From positions 1-64,000 of the forward strand of contig JALNQF010000042.1 in assembly GCA_028456385.1 (NCBI GenBank): DNA of 64,000 nt, read 5' to 3'. Source of the DNA: Ophiosphaerella korrae (Eukaryota > Ascomycota > Dothideomycetes > Pleosporales > Phaeosphaeriaceae). The notes under the pieces were generated by a model, which was not told the DNA's origin, ran no database searches, and worked only from the letters and a program-made list of their open reading frames with translations. Both the position numbers and the translations under genes were made by a program. Positions within the stretch are counted from its first letter, which is position 1. The number at the start of each line of letters is the position of its first letter. Shown here piece after piece: positions 21,676 to 32,342 of this stretch.

Positions 21676-23066
21676 CTAACGCAGGAACACACCAAGTCCA
21701 TTGCGTGCCAACCAAGTCTGAATTACTTTATATCCAGCTGTAGCATTGTAATGAAACTTAAGACCATGGCCTGCGCCTGGCTGGATGTACGACTCAAATT
21801 TTGACGAGTTGGGATATGCTATCTTGACACTAGCGGAGATATTGGAAGCATTATTGTCTATTATCTGTGTGTAGCAGTTACCACAGCAAAACGGGATGTC
21901 ATGCTTTCCTGCGATAACAAATACAGGTCCTAAAAATGGACTTATCATTGGTGCGCTTCCGATAGTCAAGAGTTCACCGCTGTGACAGGTTGTTCTGTTT
22001 TCTCACTTGCAACCGCCAGACCGATATCTAGTCGCCAGGATACAAGAATGCATACTGAAGGGATCTCAAATCAGAGGATGCCATATACCCGGATGGGTAG
22101 TTATACTGAATGGTGTTTTGATTGTAGCCTTTGATCAAATCCAGGATCTTGGTAGAAATAATAGCATTCCACACTTGTAATGTCAAATCAACACCAGCTC
22201 TACCAAGGCCCTATTGTAAACCTGGAACGAGGTCTAAGTTCAGCTTATATTCTGTAGCTAATTTGCTGAAAGCCTCAATAGACGCATTTCCGAGGCGAAG
22301 TGATTGGTTCAAGCGTGCGCTGTGCAAGTCCCAGCCAGCAACGATGTATGGCAGAAACTACGAGGCAATAGAATACCTAGTAAGTACAGCCCCATCAGTA
22401 TTATTAGGATACAAGGCTGACAACCAGTAGGACCGAACAGCACCAAATGAATGGCCAACATGAATGACTGTATCGTAAAAGCTGCCTATTTTTGGAATAC
22501 CACCACTGCGAAATTTTGTTGTCACCGCATTGAGCGCTTCGGCCCCCGCTTGCGCTTGAATTTCATTAAAGGGGTCCCCATGTGTCGAGTTACCAATACC
22601 AAGACGATCAATGGCAAGGGTACTATAACCAGACGCGAGTGCAGTGTCCACATAACTGTAATTATAGTTATTATATTCCAAATCTCAGTACCTACAGCCC
22701 GCTTTAGTATTACCAGTTACATGTGGAGTCTGACTCTCTAGAGCGACTTACGTGTTGTCAAATCCAATACCGTACGACAGCAACCGAATGCTCCCACTGC
22801 TTGCACCATCTGGCCGACAGTGCTGTGCTGAGATTTTGTAGCTCCCTTGTAATGTCTGATAGCCGGCCAATAATTTGGCAGTAATTGCCTTGAGACTCGC
22901 TGAAACGAATCGAAAATGCCCTGATGTCCAAATTGCTCTCGACAGTGACTTTTTTGAACTGGCCTTGTCTCGATGTAAGACCGATGGGAATGAGGAAGTT
23001 GGAGCATTGCCTGGCCGTGACCAATGTAGCCAGAAGCAGAGAGAGGAGTGCCACGATAAGAGCCAT
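21676..23066 (-). pseudogene. Secreted alpha/beta hydrolase, decayed pseudogene
   Basis: From 23066 the frame gives a signal peptide (M-A-L-I-V-A-L-L-S-L-L-L-A) and the start of a fungal secreted alpha/beta-hydrolase family. Conserved pieces then appear in different frames: S-Y-G-I-G-F-D-N-T before an intron at about 22750, Y-N-N-Y-N-Y-S-Y-V-D, the nucleophile elbow G-H-S-F-G-A, and a C-terminal part with G-A-G-H-G carrying the likely catalytic His. Damage includes a frameshift near 22910 (one extra T), a TGA replacing Trp just after the intron, and TAG stops in or near R-Y-S-I-A-S, P-G-L-Q and P-G-D. Another frameshift lies near 21975. All parts of the fold are still recognisable, so decay is fairly recent. 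The substrate of the family is unknown. Confidence 0.86.
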
Positions 23067-24100
23067 TCTGATATTTTTCGGTCTTTTCACTGATCGAGAT
23101 ATAAGCAAAGGCATGGAACAACCAGGAATTCATCCTACAGAGCGTTGTGAGCCTTAAGACTAGCCATGAGTGCTGATCAACACGGTTATGAATTTGTGAT
23201 GACCAAAACATGTACCAGTTGCAATGCGGTACCGTGACTGATTTCAAATAAGGTGACTATTTCTGTTTATTGTAAACGGTTCACAGTGATCATCTGCGCA
23301 TGCCGGCTGCCGGAAGGCTCAATACCTAGTGCTGCTGCGCGGTTGTGCCTCTGCTGAGCTGATGTTGTGCGACCAATTGTACTAGGCGACCGAGCGCTTC
23401 TGCTTCTTACCTTCACGTGGATCTATTGCTAGCTCCGGAACAAAAGAACTGGGTTGAGTAAGTCAAACAATTCGAGAGAAAAGAAGCGGGGGCGGTTAGC
23501 CTCGGTGTTAACTAGTGTACTATCTCCGATGGTAGCAATTTCTATGCGAAGGGTCGTCATGGCTGGTCCATTGCAAGTCGGAATTCGAGTATGTACGTGT
23601 TCCTTCCGTCAGATTTAATTGCATGACAGGGTTGCTTGGCCGGTTCGTTCTTGATGAGGTTCACCTGTACCATGCGAGTTGTTGCTACGCAGCGACCTGC
23701 CGACGCTATCGGAAGTACCGCAGCTCCTTGCATGCCATTGCGTACTTAGCCCAATTGCCTTTCGTGAGATGCTCTTGTGTAGACTGCAATTTCTCAACAG
23801 TACGAGGCAATGTATGCTCAAAAACAACAACCAAAAAACGCGCTGAGACCCGACACAACATGTGGTGGAGAACAAATCAGTGTCATCCGCCTCATGCTAA
23901 GGATCAGTAGTGGACCATTTATGTTCCACTGTCGGATTTCGTGCCCCTAATGGCGATCCTTACATTGAGGTAAAAGGGTTGAGATTGTTCCTGGTATTAC
24001 CGCAGACGCCACGCAAGCTAACTCTAAGGACGAGAACTTGTGCATACAATAGTCGTTGTCAGCTGGAACCCTAATATACAGCTATGCGTTACCACTTGGT
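23067..24100. other. Intergenic, nothing recognised
   Basis: Short ORFs only. An 86-codon minus-strand ORF at 23615-23875 has a hydrophobic start but no further support. Confidence 0.4.
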
Positions 24101-25612
24101 TTAATTGACCTTCCTACCCTTCAGCATATAATCTCTGCCGCGTACAGCTTTGAATATGCCATATAATCCACTGAGGAATGAGTGACGCTTTACGATCCTC
24201 GTCAGCAACCCATTTACACCTCCACTGTAATCTTCCTTCCTATTCCTATTTTTGACTTTGTCCCAGATAGATGGAAGGGAAGTTGCATTGAATCTCTGGC
24301 GCAAATCGTCGTACTTTTCTTTGTCGTATATTCGCCACCACTCATCCTCTGTGTAAAATATTCGCGAGTAGAGCCACTTTAACCCACCCAGATCACGTAT
24401 CTTTGCTTCAATATCTCGGTTTGCGCGGACGTATTCATCTTCCACCGATGGGTAAGGTCCCCAAACTCCAATGTTGATGTATTCACCACCATAGCCATCC
24501 CACTTCTGCCTGCCGCCAATGGTCCCCGTATATGGTCTTGGGTGGCCCATTGAATTCCTACTGTCTTTTCGCAATGGGCATAACCACAATGGATATATCC
24601 CGAACTTTTCGTCCACATACTCTGCAAACTCTACTGCATTGCCTACTGGGAATGCAATGTCCTGGATAATGTACTGATCTGTGTATCCCGAAGCGTGCAG
24701 CGCATGGTACATTATCCTTGTGTGCATAAAGTAGTCGAGCAAAAAGCGTGTAATCCAAAGGAATGGAACCTTGAACTGCTGATATGCATACATGCCCATC
24801 CAGAAAGCGCCTCTGTCATAGCGGAACAGGTAGTCTTGAATAGGTATGAGTTCTGTAATTTTACCGTTACGCGCGATGGATTGAGCGTGCAAGAAGAACC
24901 ATTCATTCCAAGGCTTAGAGAATCGACGAACAGCGAAAGCCGAAGGCGCGTTGGAATTCGTTAGTCGGCCTGTTACTATCACACCTGAGTTCTTTGAAAA
25001 TAACATCCCGTCAATATAATCATTTCTTTCATCGCCTGCCTGCTGTTGTATCGTATTCATCGCCTCATTGAATGAATTTGTAGGATGATACGTGACCTCG
25101 ACCATGGCCTTAGCAGGCAATAATTGTAGCTCGACCTGGGTCAGAACGCCGAGCGTACCAAAACTTCCTCTCAAGCCGTCGAACAGCTTCGAGTTTTCGA
25201 GTGCAGACGCTTTAACGACTTGCCCATCAGCAAGGATGACTTGGGCGCTCAGGACAGTACGGTCGAAGAAACCGTATTTGAAGCTGCTAGACTCGCCAGC
25301 AGTTCCTACAAACCCTCCTCCTACAGTAATGCCGGGGAACTCCATCACAACAGGGGGAAGAAGGCCGGCTTTCATAGTCTCACAAACTAGGCTGTCCATA
25401 GGTACATTTGGTTCGACTAATACCGTATTTTTTTCGCGATTGACTGACAAAACGTGGCTGAGGGAGCTGACATCAACAATGGCATCTCTATCAAAGCTGG
25501 CATGGCGAGTACTGTTGGTGCTGCCGTGATATATGCGAAAAGGTGTTTTAGTGTTGTAGAAGTGCTGAATACGAGCGCGTATCTTCTCCACTACAGCTTC
25601 ATGTCTGTCCAT
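24101..25612 (-). CDS. DHCR24-like FAD-dependent oxidoreductase, intact copy
   Basis: Single exon, 503 aa. The order of conserved blocks follows the delta(24)-sterol reductase (DHCR24/Diminuto) group of the FAD-binding PCMH family: R-I-Y-H-G-S-T near the start, I-V-D-V-S-S-L, V-L-V-E-P-N, I-T-V-G-G-G-F with E-S-S-S-F-K-Y-G (FAD site, about 90-115), then K-P-W-N-E-W-F-F, Y-P-L-W-L-C-P and F-Y-T-E-D-E-W-W-R. Human DHCR24 reduces the side-chain double bond of sterols with FAD and NADPH. Ergosterol synthesis in fungi does not need this step, so the substrate here is open. No transmembrane helix is seen at the N-terminus, unlike the animal enzyme. It is head-to-head with a paralogue at 26191; the 578 bp between the starts must hold both promoters. 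Confidence 0.86.
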   Translation of the reverse strand: MDRHEAVVEKIRARIQHFYNTKTPFRIYHGSTNSTRHASFDRDAIVDVSSLSHVLSVNREKNTVLVEPNVPMDSLVCETMKAGLLPPVVMEFPGITVGGGFVGTAGESSSFKYGFFDRTVLSAQVILADGQVVKASALENSKLFDGLRGSFGTLGVLTQVELQLLPAKAMVEVTYHPTNSFNEAMNTIQQQAGDERNDYIDGMLFSKNSGVIVTGRLTNSNAPSAFAVRRFSKPWNEWFFLHAQSIARNGKITELIPIQDYLFRYDRGAFWMGMYAYQQFKVPFLWITRFLLDYFMHTRIMYHALHASGYTDQYIIQDIAFPVGNAVEFAEYVDEKFGIYPLWLCPLRKDSRNSMGHPRPYTGTIGGRQKWDGYGGEYINIGVWGPYPSVEDEYVRANRDIEAKIRDLGGLKWLYSRIFYTEDEWWRIYDKEKYDDLRQRFNATSLPSIWDKVKNRNRKEDYSGGVNGLLTRIVKRHSFLSGLYGIFKAVRGRDYMLKGRKVN

Positions 25613-26190
25613 GGCAGATGGGTGACTGAGAGGGTGCTAGAAGTTCCATCAGTTATTGTAAATTCTCACGACGCAGTCCCCTGCGCTGGGAAAACTATAC
25701 AATGCACCAATAATCTCTCGGAAAGGTCTTTTGTTGGTTTTGTTTTGAGCGGGGGAAATGCGAGCTATTCCTATTGACATATGAATTGTGTGGTTGAATA
25801 GCCCAGAGCGTGTATGTTTATGCACCTGCAAAACCAACAATCGGCGCGCGTCCATGGCTTAGTTAGCGTATGGAGCCACTTCCCGGAAGCTTCCGACGAC
25901 AGTGCGTAGATGCCAGCGGCGACTAGGGTACCGACCAGTGCATTATCACGGTGCAGGCAAATCAGAGCGGATAAAGAAGGCACGAACCGCTCCGGAGAGA
26001 GCGAGTTGTTACTGGCCTCTTTTGCATACCTACAAGACCCTAGGGTATTCAAGAACCAAAATGGGAAGCGCCATAGGTTTTGGGGAAAGTCAGCGCTACG
26101 CTTAAATCATATATTGACCAAGCGTGACAGCATGCGTCTCCCCTCCTTGCCCTCTTTTCACGATATTGCTGAGCGTGCAATTTACGTATC
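25613..26190. promoter_or_regulatory. Shared divergent region of the two DHCR24-like genes
   Basis: A 578-bp gap between two diverging start codons with no convincing ORF. It must contain the promoters of both paralogues. No specific binding motif was recognised. Confidence 0.5.
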
Positions 26191-27550
26191 ATGGAAGAGC
26201 ACAAAGTAGTCGTGGCGAAGCTTGCATTACAAGTGACGCGCTTTGCACAGGCCAAAATACCTTTTCGTATTTACCATGGATCTACCCCATCAACCCGACA
26301 ATCTGCTCGTCAACGCAATAGTATCATCGACGTCAGTTCGTTGAAACATGCTCTTCAGTTTGATCGAACCAAGAAAACTGTTTTGGTGGAGCCAAATATG
26401 TCAATAGATCAATTAGTTAAAGTTGCACTGGCACAAGGATTCCTGCCAAAGGTTGTCATGGGTAAGTAGTTACACACAAAGAGTATGTCAGCCAAGTACT
26501 AATGCTACAATTGTAGAGCTGCCTAACATAACTGTCGGCGGAGGGTGAGTTGTGTGTTCTCCAAACAGCCAACCTGTTGACTCTCTTCATAGGTTTTCGG
26601 GTACTAGCGGAGAGTCAAGCTCATACAAATACGGCCTCTTCGATCGTACTTGCGTTGGCATCGAAATCATTCTTGGTAATGGCGATGTTGTCTGGGCGTC
26701 GGCTGAGCAACATCACGATTTGTTCTTCATGGCTGCTGGCTGTTGTGGAAGTCTTAGCGTCATCACCCTGCTGGAGATGGAACTGATTGATGCGAAGCAG
26801 TACGTTGAGCTGGAATATATTCCAGTCAGTAGCATGCAGGGCGCCGTCGAGCAATTACGCCACCATCAGTATCGACCTGATATTGATTACATGGATGTCA
26901 TCATGTATTCCATGACCAGTGGCATGGTCATGATGGGCCGTCTTACTAATGAAGTATTAGAAGGAAAGATTCAGAGGTTCGATAGAGCGCACGATCCCTG
27001 GTTCTACATGCACGTAGAAGATATCTTGAAAACGGCTCGAAATACCCAAGTGAAGCGGAGAGAAACAATACCAATCAAAAATTACTTGTTTCGGTATAAT
27101 AGGGGCGTGTTTTGGAGCGGTCTACGCGCATTCAAGTACTTTGTCATGCCGCTTAACCATTTCACTCGTTACCTATTGGATCCGTTCATGTGTTCTCGTG
27201 CGATGGTGCATGCTCTGCATCGTTCTGGAATAGCGTCAAGGACGATTATCCAGGACAATAGTGTACCGTACGATACGGCCGAAGATTTCCTCCAGTGGAC
27301 GGATGAAAAAACAGGCATCTGGCCACTTTGGCTCTGTCCTGTTGAACCTGCTTTGCAAGACGAGCGAAGCTTTTCCCAGGGCAACAACATCAAAGATGAT
27401 ATGCTACTCGATGTTGGCATCTGGGATATGGGGCCAGAAGAGCCTCGTGCATTTGTCAAGCTGAATCGCGAGTTTGAAGCTAAGGTTACTGAGCTCGGTG
27501 GTATAAAATGCTTGTATGCGCATGCATACTACACTGAGCAAGAGTTCTAG
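26191..27550 (+). pseudogene. DHCR24-like FAD-dependent oxidoreductase, truncated paralogue
   Basis: Exons 26191-26461, 26517-26544 and 26593-27550 join in frame to 418 codons before a TAG. It aligns with the intact neighbour throughout (R-I-Y-H-G-S-T, E-S-S-S-Y-K-Y-G-L-F-D-R-T, W-P-L-W-L-C-P). The TAG at 27548 stands where the family has Trp (E-E-F-W in the human enzyme, D-E-W-W in the neighbour). The same frame continues with D-V-Y-D-E-K-K-Y-S-E-L to about 27680. One TGG-to-TAG change therefore removes the last 40-odd residues. The loss may or may not abolish activity, since the missing part is C-terminal to the FAD and catalytic regions. Unlike its paralogue it has two introns, so the pair is not a recent simple duplication. 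Confidence 0.82.
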
Positions 27551-27689
27551 GACGTCTATGACGAGAAGAAGTACAGCGAGCTCAGGAGGAAGTACCATGC
27601 CCAAAACCTGCCGAGTGTGTGCGAAAAAGTTAAGGTAGATTTGCAGGGCGTGGCAGGGGAGTGCAGAAAGCTGGAGTAGATGGGCGTAC

Positions 27690-28302
27690 AGGCAGTTTTG
27701 GAGTACATGGCCACTGGGGGGGTTGTATGAGGTTGCGAGCGCAGCGAAGGGGATGCTTGTGTAGACTGAGTTTTTACTGAACAAGTAGGTAATTAGCCAG
27801 GTTGGCAGTCCAACAATGGGAAACCTGGCGTCTCCTTTATGCACGCGCAGGGCATGTCTAGTCGCGTCGACGTCATTGGGTTAGTGCGTCTGCTACTGAT
27901 TGGCTCTGGCCGGCTGCAGCTCTGACGTATCCAGCACCACACCAGCCTCCCCAAATTCACTGGCCACGAGCTCACAAGCTCAACGCTGGCGCTGAAATGA
28001 TGTGAGCAGTCTGCCTCCGTCGCTATATCATCCGCTTTGCTCCTCCCTCGACCTTGTCCTATCTAATTTCCGGAGGCCTCAACCTGTGCTGCGAGCAGAC
28101 CCAGGGCGCCTGGTGACGTTTGCTTTTTTTGTGCACGCCCAATTTTGGAGAGGTGCGTGTGCCCTAATTAATGCCTAGGTAATCAATCATTCGCAGAAAA
28201 ATTGCAGCATAGCACCCCCTTCGTCTACCTCCATTACTGCTTGTGCATGTGCTGACAGGCGCGCAGGCGACGAGACACAGCAATCAGCCACAACACGCAG
28301 CC
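27690..28302. other. Intergenic, 5' region of the coiled-coil gene
   Basis: No gene recognised. It holds the promoter of the gene at 28303, with a CCTAGGTAA motif near 28173. Confidence 0.4.
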
Positions 28303-31300
28303 ATGGCCCGCCTCAGTGGCCTCCCCTCGGAGCACCATCACGAAGGCCCAGGCGATGCACCGCGACGCAAACGCGGGCGCCCCAACAGGACCCAAGCCTC
28401 CCAGGAAGCAGCCTCGGTGGGCAAGCGCACTGTTTCGCCGAGTGCAGAGCTATCGCAGACCAAACGCCCCAAGCGTGTCCTGGCCAACGATGAGGATCAG
28501 ATTGCCCAAGAGACGGAGCAGTCCTTCTCACGCTCCACCAATACTGCCAATGCTGCCACTACCACTGCTCGCTGCAACGGTCGCCGTCACTCGGAGCCTC
28601 CCGTGGCTGCCCAGGACGACCAGGACGACGAGTTTGCCATCAACGCTCGCCCTCCCCCAGCTACCCAGCCTGCCTCCGGCCTCACTCCCCACCTCAACCG
28701 CATCGGTGCTGCTCGTCGAGACCTCGTGACCACGCGCCGTGCCCGCATGTCAATGCCTGCCCAGCTCCATATCGAGCGTGTTGACGAGGAAGTAGATGGC
28801 ACCCAGTTCCAGTACGCGCCCCTCACTGCAGTGCTCGACAGTCGCACGCGCCGCCGCCTTCGTCGAAGCCATCTTAGCCAGGAGGTGATCCAGTTCGAAG
28901 ACCATCAGAAGAAGGACAAGAAGCTCCTGTTGGAGCTCCGCCAGCAGCTACGCACCCAAGATGCAAAGATCAAGGATCTGGAACACCAACTCGAGGCTCG
29001 CCGCCTGGGCGAGATCGACATGAGTGAAGACCACGCTGAGGAACTGGCACTTGAGCTAGACCAAGCTCGCCAGGAAATTCATGCCCTGCGTGCCTCATCA
29101 CTGTACAACGGTAGCGACCGCGAGCTGAGCGCCTTCGATGGCGCTGGAGACATTTCGGAGGACGACGATCACCTCCTCCTGGTGCACCCAAACGAACTCC
29201 ACCTTTCCCAAGATCTTAACATGAATTACACGCCTGACGGCAAGTACGCATCCCGTGTGGAGGAGCTATCCAGCCAGATGACGCTTGAGTCTCTTCCTGA
29301 ACTTTCGCAATTAACCCACGACACGCTACTCGAGATAGATGAAAACGCTGTGCCAGACAAGATCCAAGATCAAGCTGTCGCGCGTTACGAGCGTGAATTG
29401 CAACACTACGTTCGCATCCTTGCCGAGTCACAGGGTGCACTGCGTCTTCTTACTCTCGAGCTGCAGAATCTTCACTTCGTCGATACCGGTCATTCAAGCA
29501 CTGAAATCATTGTCGAGTTGCGCCACGGCTTCGACAAACTTCGTCTAGAGATTGAAAAGTTCTTTCCAAACACCATTACCAATCTCACCAACCAAGAGCT
29601 GCTTCACAAGATCCCAGAGCTATTCAGTGGCATATTTTTTGAATTGAAAGAGAAGATTACTCTCATCAATTCTTCTCATAGGACTGAAATCTTATTGCGG
29701 CGACAATATGAAGGCGTCCTCGATCTTCTTGGCGAATCCGAAGAACGTGTGCACGAGCTTGAGCAGAAAGCATTCGGCTTAGACAAGAGTAATGAGGAGA
29801 AGCAGCGATCCATAATCCAACTTGAAGAGCGTGTGACAACCTTGATTAATCAGGCTGCTGAACAAGACAAACACATCAAAGGCAAAGACGCCCAGATCAA
29901 CGGCTTTCAGAACGAGCTTGAAGATAAAGACACTGCTCTTGGGCGACTTCGTGAAGCCCTTGAGACATATCACAAAGATCTTGACGCAGTCACCCAGACT
30001 GCAACTATCTTCGAGGCTGAACATCATGAAATGATCGCTCAAATGGAGCAGGAGCATGGTGATGCTATTCGCGCGCTACAGGTCAAACTTGCCGGTACAC
30101 AAGATGCCCGTGAGGCAGCTGAAGGCGATGCGCAACAAAAGGGCGAGATTATCGATGAGCTTGAAGGCCGAATCGAAAACATGGAGCATGAAATAGATCA
30201 GATTACCAGCGGAATGACGGAGGTTGGTCAGCGTCTTGCTAAACAGACTGAGGCTCGTGAAACTGCTGAAGGACAACGTGACGAGCAGGCCGAGATGGCC
30301 CACGAGTACTCTAACACCATTGACAGTCTAACAGAGACCATTGATGACCTCAAGACACAGTTAGTGGATTTCCGCAAGAACCTATCTTCCGAGCGATCTC
30401 AACGCGAACTTACTGAGGCCGCCTTAGACGAGGCGAACGAAAAAATCGAAGATCTAAATGAGCACATTCGGGATCTCGGAATACAGGCACAAGAACTTCG
30501 CTCAAAGTTATTCGAGCTACAGCAACAGAAGGAGGAGATGATCAAACAACTTCAAGAAACCGCACAAGAGCGCGAAAATGAACTGAATCAGCAGTTAGCC
30601 ACAGAGACACAACTTCGCAAGAAGGCTGAGAAGGCTGTTTCAAAGCTCGACAAACAGATCGAGCAACTTGAGAACAATCTGGCCGCTGTTAATATTGATC
30701 TCACCAACGTGTCCGACGCCCGTCAGCAGCTTGAAAAGGACCGTGAGGAACAAGCCACTAATCTGATCCAGCAGCTTGCCGATATCAAGACGAAATATGC
30801 AGCCTTGGAGACATCTACCAACTCTACCATCACGTCTTTGCAAGCGAATATCACAGACTTAAATAACCAAGTGCAACGCCAGCAAGCTGAAATCAAGCGT
30901 CTCAGTCAGGAAATTACTGAAATGGATCACCGTTACGAGCAAGACACGACCACCATGAGAGAGGAGATCTCAGAGCTGAAAACTGATCTCGCCGATGAGC
31001 GTGCCGACAACGAGAACAATCGCAAGGAGATCTCGTCGCTATCACAACGCGTTGAGAATGAAGCTAATGAGCTCCTCAACATGGTAAATGCACATGACGA
31101 GGAGGTCACTTCGCTTAAAAGCGCAATCACGATTCACGAAACTACGATTGATACTTTGCAAGCCAACGCAGCCCAGCGCGCAGAAGAGTACGAGGAACTG
31201 CTCATGGAACGCACCCGGGAATTCGAAGAGATGCAAATCCTTGGCACTGCCCGTGTTGAAACCATCGCTATCCTTCATTCCCAAATCGAAGACCTCAAGT

Positions 31301-31671
31301 TGCGCTTCGCTAAGCAAGAAGAAGACACGCGCGTGACAATCGATGCACTCAACCTAGCACACCGCCGCCTTCTAGATGAGAACGAGGCACTCGCTGCTGC
31401 TCTCAAGAAGCGTAATGCTGATACTCTCAAAGCGGTCCAAGAGATGAAGGTCACCAATGTTGTAGTCAAGACTCAGGGCGTAGACCTCCATCGTGTGCAA
31501 AATGGCAAAGTTGTCAAAACCACGGAAAAGGTTAAGATAGGTAAGAAGGGAATCAAGAAGAAGATGTCGACGAGATCTTGGCGCGATTCGGGCATGGGCC
31601 TCGATGAGGAAGAAGGATCCACAAAATTTGACGAAGAGGATGTCATCAATGAAAACTTCTTGGCCGCCTAG
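28303..31671 (+). CDS. Long coiled-coil protein with an N-terminal AT-hook-like motif
   Basis: Single exon, 1,122 aa from the ATG at 28303, chosen because it has an excellent context (GCAGCCATGGCC); an in-frame ATG 60 nt upstream lies in probable leader sequence. Residues about 20-30 (R-R-K-R-G-R-P-N) match an AT-hook core. Up to about 190 the chain is disordered and rich in Pro, Ser and Thr. From about 205 to 1050 it is almost continuous heptad-rich, Glu/Gln/Lys/Leu sequence like SMC, myosin-tail or spindle-pole proteins. There is no ATPase head. The tail is basic (K-K-G-I-K-K-K) then acidic. A chromatin or spindle-pole scaffold is possible, but no family is recognised. Confidence 0.85.
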   Translation: MARLSGLPSEHHHEGPGDAPRRKRGRPNRTQASQEAASVGKRTVSPSAELSQTKRPKRVLANDEDQIAQETEQSFSRSTNTANAATTTARCNGRRHSEPPVAAQDDQDDEFAINARPPPATQPASGLTPHLNRIGAARRDLVTTRRARMSMPAQLHIERVDEEVDGTQFQYAPLTAVLDSRTRRRLRRSHLSQEVIQFEDHQKKDKKLLLELRQQLRTQDAKIKDLEHQLEARRLGEIDMSEDHAEELALELDQARQEIHALRASSLYNGSDRELSAFDGAGDISEDDDHLLLVHPNELHLSQDLNMNYTPDGKYASRVEELSSQMTLESLPELSQLTHDTLLEIDENAVPDKIQDQAVARYERELQHYVRILAESQGALRLLTLELQNLHFVDTGHSSTEIIVELRHGFDKLRLEIEKFFPNTITNLTNQELLHKIPELFSGIFFELKEKITLINSSHRTEILLRRQYEGVLDLLGESEERVHELEQKAFGLDKSNEEKQRSIIQLEERVTTLINQAAEQDKHIKGKDAQINGFQNELEDKDTALGRLREALETYHKDLDAVTQTATIFEAEHHEMIAQMEQEHGDAIRALQVKLAGTQDAREAAEGDAQQKGEIIDELEGRIENMEHEIDQITSGMTEVGQRLAKQTEARETAEGQRDEQAEMAHEYSNTIDSLTETIDDLKTQLVDFRKNLSSERSQRELTEAALDEANEKIEDLNEHIRDLGIQAQELRSKLFELQQQKEEMIKQLQETAQERENELNQQLATETQLRKKAEKAVSKLDKQIEQLENNLAAVNIDLTNVSDARQQLEKDREEQATNLIQQLADIKTKYAALETSTNSTITSLQANITDLNNQVQRQQAEIKRLSQEITEMDHRYEQDTTTMREEISELKTDLADERADNENNRKEISSLSQRVENEANELLNMVNAHDEEVTSLKSAITIHETTIDTLQANAAQRAEEYEELLMERTREFEEMQILGTARVETIAILHSQIEDLKLRFAKQEEDTRVTIDALNLAHRRLLDENEALAAALKKRNADTLKAVQEMKVTNVVVKTQGVDLHRVQNGKVVKTTEKVKIGKKGIKKKMSTRSWRDSGMGLDEEEGSTKFDEEDVINENFLAA

Positions 31672-32342
31672 AGGCCTGCGACGAATTGGCGAATAGGGTA
31701 TATCACTGATCTCTCGCCCACTAGCGTTTTCTACGCAGATCGAACTGTTTCAACGAATAGTGTTGGCGGGTTGGATACAGATTACCCGCTGAAATTGCAT
31801 ACTTGCACTGCCTCCTCGCATTGTTATATGACGGCTTGATGATAACAGCTTTTTACGGCTTTCATCTTTTTATAGGAAGTATTGTTATGCATTCATGCTA
31901 GCTTAGGGTACACAACTGCATAGCGTGTGGTGTTTCTGGATATCGGATCAAATTGGGTAAAAGGACTCGGGGTATGCATAATTATAGTTAGGGGAGCAAA
32001 GACGTGTGGCCAACTATAATCAAAGATTTCAAAATCCTCTGTGCGTTTGAGTTGGGCAATATTGAGACGGTAATTATGGGATTACTGACACGGGACACGG
32101 TGAACATGGGGTATTAATTTGTGACAGCAGAGGCATTTGTGCATAAATGTTCCAATAAGCAATCCTAGACATAGAACCAGGGCTCGTTCCAACCATTTTA
32201 GTCAGTCTATCTAATCTTTGACAAGTAACCCAACTCTGTGTGCAGCTCAAAGGTTTCGCTGTTATTTATATAGGTAAGTTCCACCAAAGTGTCCTAGGAA
32301 AAGTTCTGTAAGCAGGAATGAAACCCGCTTCATTCATGTCTT
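31672..32342. other. Intergenic between convergent genes
   Basis: No gene recognised; 3' flanks of the coiled-coil gene (+) and the WD40 gene (-). Confidence 0.45.

Noticed and set aside
19637..27550. A secondary-metabolite cluster around the isochorismatase and DHCR24-like genes
   Set aside because: No polyketide synthase, NRPS, terpene synthase or cluster regulator is present within the window; proximity alone is not enough.
28313..31469. Many antisense ORFs within the coiled-coil gene
   Set aside because: Expected antisense openings of a Glu/Gln/Lys-rich coding strand.
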